A stretch of 5,430 nucleotides of DNA, from positions 4,566 to 9,995 of the forward strand of contig MGTA01000110.1 of assembly GCA_001799225.1 (NCBI GenBank), read 5' to 3'. The position numbers and the translations under genes are program-made. This document shows positions 1 to 5,430 of this stretch, piece after piece. The notes below the pieces were generated by a model. That model was not told where the DNA came from, did no database searches, and was given only the letters and a program-made list of their open reading frames with translations. The first letter of the stretch is position 1, and each line of letters opens with the position of its first letter. Origin of the DNA: Deltaproteobacteria bacterium RIFOXYD12_FULL_50_9. Lineage in GTDB: Bacteria; Desulfobacterota; Desulfobulbia; Desulfobulbales; CALZHT01.

Positions 1-770
1 TCGAAATTAAGGGGCCTCCCCCAACGGGGCAGTGCTGCCCGCAGGCCGCGCAGGACAATGGGCTTTTGAGAGCCAGCCAAGCCGTCCTCGCTGTCTAAGA
101 GATCAAAGAGACGAGGAAAGACGACCCCCAGTTTTTTAAACTCTTCGTCGGTCATCTTCACGTCGTCCCGTATGAGATTTTCAAAAAATTTGGTCACACA
201 GGTTTTACCTTCTTCTAGTGTGTCGGCTTCAAGGAAAACAGGATTGAAGGTGTTGATCATTGAGAGATAAATCTGGCGTCCGTCGTCGGAAGTAGTGATT
301 TTAGCGAGAACCAGGCCATTGGTGCCGACCTCGTAACTCTTCACAAGGGGTCGGCGGACAAAATCGCTCCACTTGACGGACACCTCAATCCAGGCTGTCT
401 GCACTTTGGCTGGAATGTGCTGAAAAACCGATTCATTCCACCGATTTTCTTCCCACAAGCCTTCCAGATAATTCGGCAGGCCTTCACGGCTTAGGTCGAG
501 ATCAAAGCGAATGGTGATGGGTAAGGTTTTGTCGTGCCGATGGACCAGGCTTTCAAAACCGCCAAGGTCGATGGCGACACCTCCGAGCATTGTTTGGTCC
601 GGGTTGAGGTTCTGTCGCTCGAAGATTTCACGGGCGTAATGCAGGGCCTGAACGATGGTGGATTTACCCGACGAGTTGGGGCCGAAAAGTAGGGTGATAG
701 GTTTTAGCTCAACCCTCACCGGCTCCTTGATTCCCTTAAAGTTTGCGATGGTGATAGCTGTAATGGGCAT
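1..770 (-). CDS. AAA/SMC-like ATPase, N-terminal part (cut by window edge)
   Basis: The frame is open for 256 codons from an ATG at 770 to the left edge, so only the N-terminus is present. It begins MPITAITIANFKGI, the usual opening beta strand of RecF/SMC/OLD-like ATPases, and has a clear Walker A motif, GPNSSGKST, at residues 30-38, preceded by the hydrophobic strand ITLLF. The signature and Walker B motifs would lie in the missing C-terminal half. The start is supported by AAGGA at 783-779, 8 bases from the ATG. The family (AAA_15/AAA_21/DUF3696-type ATP-binding proteins) is cytoplasmic and often serves as the motor or sensor in anti-phage or DNA-processing systems, alone or paired with a nuclease. 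Here the gene follows a sigma-54 promoter and a sigma-54 activator gene, so it is probably the controlled effector or part of an operon continuing left. ATP-binding is certain; the specific role is not known. Confidence 0.85.
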   Translation of the reverse strand, partial: MPITAITIANFKGIKEPVRVELKPITLLFGPNSSGKSTIVQALHYAREIFERQNLNPDQTMLGGVAIDLGGFESLVHRHDKTLPITIRFDLDLSREGLPNYLEGLWEENRWNESVFQHIPAKVQTAWIEVSVKWSDFVRRPLVKSYEVGTNGLVLAKITTSDDGRQIYLSMINTFNPVFLEADTLEEGKTCVTKFFENLIRDDVKMTDEEFKKLGVVFPRLFDLLDSEDGLAGSQKPIVLRGLRAALPRWGRPLNF

Positions 771-778
771 ATGGCTTT

Positions 779-783
779 TCCTT
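779..783 (-). promoter_or_regulatory. Ribosome binding site of the left-edge ATPase
   Basis: AAGGA on the minus strand, 8 bases upstream of the ATG at 770. It fixes the start of the ATPase gene and lies just after the stop (TGA, 790-788) of the short upstream frame, so the two could be translated in series. Confidence 0.7.
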
Positions 784-787
784 TTAT

Positions 788-886
788 TCAGTTACCTGTA
801 AGTTGGCAATGTTTAACTTGTTCACATTTTTCAGACCATTTGGGCCGCAGTATATCGAAGTTGACTGATTCCATGATCGTTTGCAT
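788..886 (-). pseudogene. Short frame, possible remnant of a restriction-type helicase gene
   Basis: An open frame of 32 codons runs from ATG 886, or 28 codons from the in-frame ATG 874, to TGA at 790-788, between the sigma-54 promoter and the ATPase gene. From the second ATG it reads MESVNFDILRPKWSE, which from memory resembles the opening of HsdR-like DEAD/DEAH helicases carrying an N-terminal DUF4145-type domain. It then ends abruptly in an unrelated-looking tail. A second frame of the same stretch reads GPNGLKNVNKLN before a TAA, which is faintly like HsdR C-terminal sequence. An internal deletion joining the two ends of one gene out of frame would explain both. No good ribosome binding site precedes ATG 874; AAGGGGG at 894-888 is too close to ATG 886. 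It could equally be a chance frame in a leader. The family link is recall, not a search result. Confidence 0.35.
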
Positions 887-896
887 ACCCCCTTAC

Positions 897-912
897 AGCA
901 ACTACCGTGCCA
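897..912 (-). promoter_or_regulatory. Sigma-54 (-24/-12) promoter
   Basis: The minus strand reads TGGCACGGTAGTTGCT, matching the RpoN consensus TGGCACG-N4-TTGCW at every defined position. The invariant GG (911-910) and GC (899-898) are exactly 10 bases apart. The predicted transcription start is near 886, an A on the minus strand, leaving about 115 bases of leader before the ATPase ATG at 770. The -24 element lies only a few bases beyond the stop codon (918-916) of the sigma-54 activator gene, so any activator binding sites 80-150 bases upstream would fall inside the 3' end of that gene. The site lies outside coding sequence and faces the ATPase gene. That, together with the adjacent enhancer-binding protein, makes a chance match unlikely. 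Confidence 0.88.
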
Positions 913-915
913 GAG

Positions 916-2427
916 TTATTCAAGGCCGTATTTTTTGAGCCAGTTGGTCAGGGTCTGATAGCTCGGTAATCCCAGTATTTCTGCAGTTTTCGTCTTGGTG
1001 CCATGGGTTTGGGAAAGACCTCGCTCCAGGTAGTGGATCGCTACCTTATTGATAATGTCGGGCAGACTGAATCCTTCCCCGAGCGGGCGGTCGAGGATAA
1101 GCTCTTTTCCCTTGCCGGCAGCCGGAACAGGCAGGAGCGCCTCGCGGATATCCTCTTCCTCAAGGATCTCTCCGGACGACCAGACCGCCGCCCTGGTCAG
1201 GGTGTTTTGAACCTCCCGCACATTGCCCGGCCAGGAGTGCTGAAGAAGAAGATTTCTTGCTGATGGAGAAATTTTCTTGCGTATATATCCTGGTTCGCTT
1301 TTACTACGCTCATTAATTTGATCCAGCAAGCTATCAATCAGCAGACCGATATCGCCGGCGCGTTCGCGAAGTGGCGGCAGTTTGATGACCGCAACCGCCA
1401 GTCGATAAAAGAGATCTTCCCGGAAAGAACCGGCTGCGACCTCATCAATAAGAGTCCTGTTGGTTGCCGCAATTATTCTTACATCAATTTTCTTGGTGCT
1501 GCTTGCACCGATCCGCCGCACCTCACCTTCCTGGAGAGTGCGCAGCAGCTTGACCTGCATCTCCTTGGGCAGCTCACCGATCTCATCCAGAAAGATGGTG
1601 CCCTGATCGGCCACCTCAAAATGTCCTGCCCGGGCGGCAGTCGCGCCGGTAAAGGCGCCTTTCTCGTGGCCGAACAACTCGGCCTCAACCAGCTCCGTAG
1701 GAATTGCACCGCAGTTGATGGCCACAAATGGCCTGTTCTTACGGGGGCCGGCATCATGAATGGCGCGAGCAAACAGCTCCTTGCCGGTCCCGGACTCCCC
1801 TTCGATAAGCACGGGAATAGAGCGGGGCGCAATGCGCCGCGCCTTGAGAATCACCCGTTGCATCACCTCGCTGCGGTGGATGATGTCGGCAAATTCAGGG
1901 GCAATTGCCGGCAGGCCGGCGGCTAAGCGCTCAATCTCCTTATCCGGTTTACGGAGGAGGTCAGGAAGAAATTCGGCGGAAATATCAAATGGAATGGATA
2001 CGGTCCGCACACCATGGTCTTTGGAAGACTCGATGAGCGTAGCGGGAAAGCGTGTCTTGGACAGGATGATCCAGACAGCAGCCATGGCAGGCGTGCCGGG
2101 GCTGAGATGAAAGGTGAGTTCAGCGTCAATGCCATATTTTTGCCGCATTTGAGAAACAACCTCAACTGCGGCTGGATAAATTTCACCGTAATGCGTCGGG
2201 CCGGAAAGCTGTATGGGGTGCAGGGAGATTGCCTGCGCCCCTTTCGTGATCAACCATTTGGAATATGTATCATTTGTAGCATTATCGTAATTGCTGAGCA
2301 GAACGATCTCATCATAATTGTTCGTGGCGGCAGCCTGGCCAATCGGACCAAGGCCTGCATCCGGATTGCCATTAGCCGCTCGAAGATCACTTGCACCTAT
2401 CCAGCAGAATAATATATGTGTCGCCAT
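916..2427 (-). CDS. RtcR-like sigma-54-dependent activator with N-terminal CARF-type sensor
   Basis: This 503-residue protein has three parts. Residues 1-165 form a Rossmann-like sensor with the segment HLSPGTPAM followed by W119, corresponding in position and pattern to the HITTGTHVAQ...W segment in the CARF domain of E. coli RtcR. Residues about 185-425 are a complete AAA+ sigma-54 interaction domain: Walker A GESGTGKE (210-217), the sigma-54 contact loop GAFTGA (257-262), Walker B GTIFLDE (276-282), arginine-finger segment FREDLFYRL (335-343) and sensor II WPGNVRE (399-405). Residues 477-503 are a Fis-type helix-turn-helix. All catalytic residues are present, so it should be a working activator. 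In RtcR the sensor responds to an RNA ligand and switches on the RNA-repair genes rtcBA. No rtcB or rtcA is present here, so the target differs; the sigma-54 promoter just downstream is the obvious candidate. The start ATG at 2427 has only a weak ribosome binding site. The family is secure, the ligand is not known. Confidence 0.92.
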   Translation of the reverse strand: MATHILFCWIGASDLRAANGNPDAGLGPIGQAAATNNYDEIVLLSNYDNATNDTYSKWLITKGAQAISLHPIQLSGPTHYGEIYPAAVEVVSQMRQKYGIDAELTFHLSPGTPAMAAVWIILSKTRFPATLIESSKDHGVRTVSIPFDISAEFLPDLLRKPDKEIERLAAGLPAIAPEFADIIHRSEVMQRVILKARRIAPRSIPVLIEGESGTGKELFARAIHDAGPRKNRPFVAINCGAIPTELVEAELFGHEKGAFTGATAARAGHFEVADQGTIFLDEIGELPKEMQVKLLRTLQEGEVRRIGASSTKKIDVRIIAATNRTLIDEVAAGSFREDLFYRLAVAVIKLPPLRERAGDIGLLIDSLLDQINERSKSEPGYIRKKISPSARNLLLQHSWPGNVREVQNTLTRAAVWSSGEILEEEDIREALLPVPAAGKGKELILDRPLGEGFSLPDIINKVAIHYLERGLSQTHGTKTKTAEILGLPSYQTLTNWLKKYGLE

Positions 2428-2644
2428 AACTTTATAGAGCTACAAGATTTCTTGCGAAGAAGCAAATTATTTTGTTGAGAAGCCTGAAGCAGCTGTTTCC
2501 AATTGACGTTTGTTCTTGTGGAGCGTTTTTCATATCCATAAGTCTGGCAGAAAAGCAGTTGCTCCCATGTAATGCGAAGCGGCATCAAGTCGTGAATCGT
2601 TTATCGTGAATCGTTTATTGGGAAAAAAATAGAGGATTGGTTCT
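2428..2644. other. Spacer between the nuclease-ATPase and the activator gene
   Basis: 217 bases without a convincing gene. A minus-strand frame at 2588-2397 (63 codons) overlaps the activator start by 31 bases and resembles nothing I recognise. The left part should hold the activator's promoter, but I see no convincing -10/-35 pair and no second -24/-12 site. A seven-base T run downstream of the ATPase (minus strand, around 2625-2631) has no stem before it. The right part holds a 14-bp tandem repeat. Confidence 0.5.
2590..2617. repeat. Perfect 14-bp tandem duplication
   Basis: The unit TCGTGAATCGTTTA occurs twice head to tail (2590-2603 and 2604-2617) with no mismatch. Each unit contains the nested motif TCGT twice. 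It lies in the spacer about 30 bases downstream of the nuclease-ATPase stop codon. It may be a copy of a short dispersed intergenic repeat or a slippage product; two copies alone cannot decide. Confidence 0.8.
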
Positions 2645-4093
2645 TTAGATCGAGTTTCCATTTGGTTTCAGCATTTGACTCAACTCAACAACCCCAATCC
2701 CTTCATTTTTCAGTTCCTGCCGTCTGGCTGGTGAAACCGGTTCGTGCGAGATGAACAGGAAAAATTCCTTTCTGGAGGTGTTATTCCAGACTACTTGAGC
2801 AGCTTTTGCCTTGAGTTTGCGCGCATCGGCAATAGTAAAACGTTCGCCACTCAACTTACACTCTCCGAACAGGATGTTTTCACCTGTATCATCCAGAGCG
2901 ACAATATCAATTTCGACGCTGCCCGTCCGGTTCCAGTAGCCACCCAGTTTATCAAACACGAATGGGATGATTGAACCGTCATTACAGGCGGTGAGCAGGT
3001 CTCTTGTCAAGTTTTCAAACGAATGGCCCATGAGGGTCGGCAGGTCATCCATGATTTTTTTGGTGAGCCTTACCGTTTCTCCCAACTCAATTAAACTCTG
3101 ATTGCGGAAGATATAGCGGAACCAGAAGCGCAAAAGCGGATCGGCGATATGATATCGCCCGTTTTTTTGTTCAGACCGGCTTGCTGTGACCGGTACCCGC
3201 CGTTCAATGACCTGGTAGTATGAAATAAGTTCGTCGAGATATTTGGGGAGAGTGCCGGTGTTGAGGCCGGCCGAGTCGGCGATCCTGGCCATTTGGGTTT
3301 CGCCGCCGGCGATAACCTGCATGATGGAAAAATACATCTGGTGATTCTTGCCGAATTCCTCGATCAGTAGTTCTCTGCCTTCATTTTGCAGTATGGCATC
3401 GGGTTCGCAGAAGATTCCGGAGATGATTTCAGCGCGCCGGCTTGCAAACATTCTATGGCGGTCAAGAAGAAAGTAGTATTTGGGTACGCCGCCGAACAGC
3501 GTGGTAAAAAAGAGCAGCTCATCTTTAGGCCGGCATTGATGGTCGGCAAGAATGGTGGCAATGACCTCCATGGCGAGCGGCGTCAGGTGGATTTTGGCGG
3601 TTGCCCTGCCGAACAGCGGCTCTTTATTGCCTTCGAAGATATTCCGCATCAGGGTCTGAATTGATCCAACGCAGATTATGGCCCCTTTTGCCCGATCCTG
3701 GTTGTTGTCCCATAGATGTTGCAGCGTAGAAAATACTGACGGGTCCACATACAGGAAGTTCTGGAATTCATCAAAAACAATGAAGAGAGGTGAGGCAGCC
3801 ATCTGCTCAAAGAGGATGGCAAAAAAATCCTCAAAGCTGGTTATCTTCACGGATTTGAGCAAGGGGATGCGCTCGGCGAGCAGGCTGGTGAATTCGTCAA
3901 GCAGAATCTGGGGTTTTTTTCTGCCGACAAAAAAATAGATAAGACCGGCGCGACCTTCTCCAAAATGTTTGATGAGCGCTGTTTTGCCGATACGCCGCCG
4001 ACCGGTGATCACTACCAGGTGCGCGGCATCGGTACCGGTGGCGGCTATTTCGTCAAGTCGTTGAAGTTCTCGGGTGCGGTCATAAAATTTCAT
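2645..4093 (-). CDS. ATPase with C-terminal PD-(D/E)XK nuclease-like domain (ATPase_2 + DUF234 type)
   Basis: This 482-residue protein is typical in length for its family. It opens MKFYDRTRELQRL, the standard start of the archaeal-type ATPase_2 group, which supports ATG 4093 although no strong ribosome binding site precedes it. Walker A is GRRRIGKT (31-38) and Walker B is LFIVFDE (103-109). The middle contains a winged-helix-like region around ELISYYQVIERRVPV, which usually follows the ATPase core. The C-terminus carries the DUF234 region with E394, D396 and the ECK triad at 411-413, matching the D-X(n)-(D/E)XK layout of restriction-nuclease folds. Such proteins are widespread in archaea and anaerobic bacteria, are thought to be mobile or defence-related, and have no firmly established function. 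It is co-oriented with the Fic gene (97 bases away). All key residues are intact. Family confident, function unknown. Confidence 0.9.
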   Translation of the reverse strand: MKFYDRTRELQRLDEIAATGTDAAHLVVITGRRRIGKTALIKHFGEGRAGLIYFFVGRKKPQILLDEFTSLLAERIPLLKSVKITSFEDFFAILFEQMAASPLFIVFDEFQNFLYVDPSVFSTLQHLWDNNQDRAKGAIICVGSIQTLMRNIFEGNKEPLFGRATAKIHLTPLAMEVIATILADHQCRPKDELLFFTTLFGGVPKYYFLLDRHRMFASRRAEIISGIFCEPDAILQNEGRELLIEEFGKNHQMYFSIMQVIAGGETQMARIADSAGLNTGTLPKYLDELISYYQVIERRVPVTASRSEQKNGRYHIADPLLRFWFRYIFRNQSLIELGETVRLTKKIMDDLPTLMGHSFENLTRDLLTACNDGSIIPFVFDKLGGYWNRTGSVEIDIVALDDTGENILFGECKLSGERFTIADARKLKAKAAQVVWNNTSRKEFFLFISHEPVSPARRQELKNEGIGVVELSQMLKPNGNSI

Positions 4094-4190
4094 ATCTGCA
4101 ACTTATCATTCTGTTTTGAATTATTCAATACTGAATGTTATGGCATTAGAAGTCTGAAAAGAGGGAGATAACCAAAGGGAGATCTTGTGG

Positions 4191-4751
4191 TCACTTCGCC
4201 TGGTTACGGCTATCAACCAGTTCATACCGCACAGCCCGCCCTTGGCCAAGGCGCTGCAATATCCCCAATAGACATAGTTGGTCCAACTCCCGGAAGGCAG
4301 TGGCTCTGCTAATATGGACCATCGCAACGTATTTCTTTGTCGAAAGTCCGCCTTTAAATCCTTCGGGGCCGGTATCCAGCAAACGGTTGATCGCCTTTTT
4401 CTGGCGTTCGTTTAACGAGGTCTGAGCGTGGAGCCTCCAGAACTCGGATTTTGTAAATACGCCGGAGAGAATATCATCAGAGCGCAAAATGGCACGGGAA
4501 AAACATCCTAGAAACCAGAGCAGCCATTCGGTCACGTCGCACGAACCTTTCTGGGTTTTTTCCAAAACATTGTAGTACTCGTCACGTTCGGCCATGATCT
4601 GCGTGGAGAGGCTGTAACAACGAATCCTCTGCCGGTCATCCTGAGCCAGCGCCATGTCGGTCAATGCCCGAGCCAGTCGGCCGTTGCCGTCATCAAAAGG
4701 ATGGATTGTTACAAACCACAGATGAACGATTATAGTCTGATCGCACATCAT
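4191..4751 (-). pseudogene. Fic-family protein lacking its N-terminal half
   Basis: The frame gives 186 residues. HPFDDGNGRLAR at 17-28 is a complete Fic motif (HxFx(D/E)GNGRxxR), with the catalytic H17 and the ATP-phosphate-binding glycines and arginines. Residues about 113-179 form a winged helix (LNERQKKAINRLL ... SRATAFRELDQL ... RYELV), as at the C-terminus of the DUF4172-Fic-wHTH group. Those proteins are usually about 370 residues, so roughly the first 180 are missing: the DUF4172 domain, the early Fic helices, the target-docking flap and any N-terminal inhibitory helix. An in-frame TAA directly precedes the ATG at 4751, and only 58 bases separate it from the transglycosylase stop, so the lost part is not hidden in another frame. 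Fic proteins transfer AMP from ATP to target proteins and often act as toxins or regulators. Here a deletion remnant is most likely; expression of a short product cannot be excluded. Confidence 0.8.
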
Positions 4752-4809
4752 TTAATGAAATGCAATGAGTTACATTTAGGTGCAACAGGAAAAATCCAGT
4801 TGGCATGCA

Positions 4810-5430
4810 TCAGTTTGCGGAACGGACTGTCAACTTCTGACCTGCCTTGATAACACTTTTTGGCGTAAGGTTATTCAGTTCGAGTAAAGTCTGCAGGCGG
4901 AGGCCATGCTTGCGGGCAATGGAATTCAAGGTGTCGCCCGGCCGCACAACATAATCCGCGCTGGTCGTTGCAGGGGGTTTGGTGTCCGGATTTGGGTTTG
5001 CCGGCGGTTTACTCGCCGGAGCGGGTGAGGTCTGCAGCATCCTGGTGATCGCGGTATCAAACAACGCCGCATTTTCGCGAGGGATGCGGAGACGATGGAC
5101 GCCTGCCGGTATCTCCTTACCGACTATGGCCGGATTAAGTTCCAGGAAACGTCGGTAGGAAACCCCGGCAACCTCGGCGACAACGGCAACTGAGATGTTG
5201 CGTCGGGCGTTATTGAGTGTTACCTCGGTCAGAGGTTCGGGGCCGTAGAAGCGGGCGCCTTCGAGACGGATACCGTAAAGACTGGGATTTTCCACGATCA
5301 GTTTTGCCGCAATAGCCCGAAACACATAGCGTTCGGTTTCGCGGGGCAGCCGTAATCCATAAAAATCTTTTTCAAGCTGGGAGTTCATGGCGCTGGAAAT
5401 CTTTGTGGCGCCGGCGTTATAGCCGGCCAG
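4810..5430 (-). CDS. mltD: MltD-like membrane-bound lytic murein transglycosylase, C-terminal part
   Basis: The frame is open to the right edge and starts there in mid-gene: the first residues in view are LAGYNAGATKISSA, so the internal ATG at 5388 is not the start. The GYNAG motif is typical of the SLT/lysozyme-like catalytic domain, and DFYGLRLPRETERYVFRAIAAKLI (split as DFYGL, LPRET, YVFRAIAAK) matches the MltD-specific segment that follows it. Next comes a degenerate LysM-like repeat (about residues 69-117 of the visible part), a proline-rich linker (about 135-158) and a good LysM peptidoglycan-binding repeat (YVVRPGDTLNSIARKHG... to KLTV, about 160-203). The enzyme cleaves peptidoglycan glycan strands to 1,6-anhydro products at the cell envelope. 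It ends with TGA at 4812-4810, and no terminator hairpin is visible in the 58 bases to the Fic remnant. It looks like a core gene bordering an accessory region. Confidence 0.88.
   Translation of the reverse strand: MAGYNAGATKISSAMNSQLEKDFYGLRLPRETERYVFRAIAAKLIVENPSLYGIRLEGARFYGPEPLTEVTLNNARRNISVAVVAEVAGVSYRRFLELNPAIVGKEIPAGVHRLRIPRENAALFDTAITRMLQTSPAPASKPPANPNPDTKPPATTSADYVVRPGDTLNSIARKHGLRLQTLLELNNLTPKSVIKAGQKLTVRSAN

Noticed and set aside
11..28. GC-rich inverted repeat at the left edge
   Set aside because: It lies inside the open ATPase reading frame, has no T tract, and is readily explained by codon content.
1318..1926. Plus-strand open frame of 202 codons opposite the activator gene
   Set aside because: It is the antisense shadow of the conserved AAA+ domain; the minus-strand protein has every expected motif, the plus-strand product none.
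2397..2588. Minus-strand frame of 63 codons before the activator gene
   Set aside because: It overlaps the activator start by 31 bases in another frame, has no recognisable family or clear ribosome binding site, and is short enough to be chance.
2620..2644. Run of seven T on the minus strand just after the nuclease-ATPase stop, as a possible terminator
   Set aside because: No GC-rich stem precedes the T run.
4490..4508. TGGCAC on the plus strand, resembling half of a sigma-54 promoter
   Set aside because: There is no GC at the required 10-base spacing, and it lies inside the Fic coding sequence facing the wrong way for the next gene.
5386..5388. ATG as the start of the LysM protein
   Set aside because: The frame continues upstream to the window edge with the transglycosylase GYNAG motif, so this is an internal methionine.

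Overview
The window carries five protein genes, all on the minus strand, so transcription runs from the right end to the left. There is no rRNA, tRNA, CRISPR array or recognisable transposase. The mixture of a MltD-type lytic transglycosylase, sigma-54 control, an RtcR-like activator and a DUF234-type ATPase fits a Gram-negative proteobacterium in the broad sense. A deltaproteobacterial/Desulfobacterota-like genome is my best guess, but that is inference from gene flavour and not proven by the sequence.

From right to left: (1) 5430-4810, the C-terminal part of a MltD-like murein transglycosylase with LysM repeat(s), a housekeeping cell-wall gene cut by the window edge. (2) 4751-4191, a Fic-family protein that keeps the complete AMPylation motif and a C-terminal winged helix but lacks its N-terminal half, probably a decayed gene. 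(3) 4093-2645, an apparently full-length ATPase with a C-terminal PD-(D/E)XK-type nuclease fold (ATPase_2 + DUF234 architecture). (4) 2644-2428, a gene-poor spacer with a perfect 14-bp tandem duplication. (5) 2427-916, a sigma-54 enhancer-binding protein whose N-terminal sensor resembles the CARF domain of RtcR. (6) 912-897, a full match to the -24/-12 sigma-54 promoter consensus, facing left. (7) 886-788, a 28-32 codon open frame that looks like a remnant of a larger gene. (8) 770-1, the N-terminal 256 codons of an AAA/SMC-like ATPase with a good ribosome binding site, running off the left edge.

The most interesting unit is the left 2.4 kb. A ligand-sensing (CARF) sigma-54 activator is followed immediately by a textbook sigma-54 promoter that points at an ATPase gene of a kind common in defence and DNA-transaction systems. 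This looks like a self-contained inducible module: the activator senses an RNA-derived or cyclic-nucleotide signal and switches on the downstream operon. The short frame between promoter and ATPase starts like a restriction-type helicase (HsdR-like), which hints that the first effector gene was deleted in this genome. Together with the truncated Fic gene and the nuclease-ATPase, the stretch left of the transglycosylase reads as an accessory, partly decaying island.
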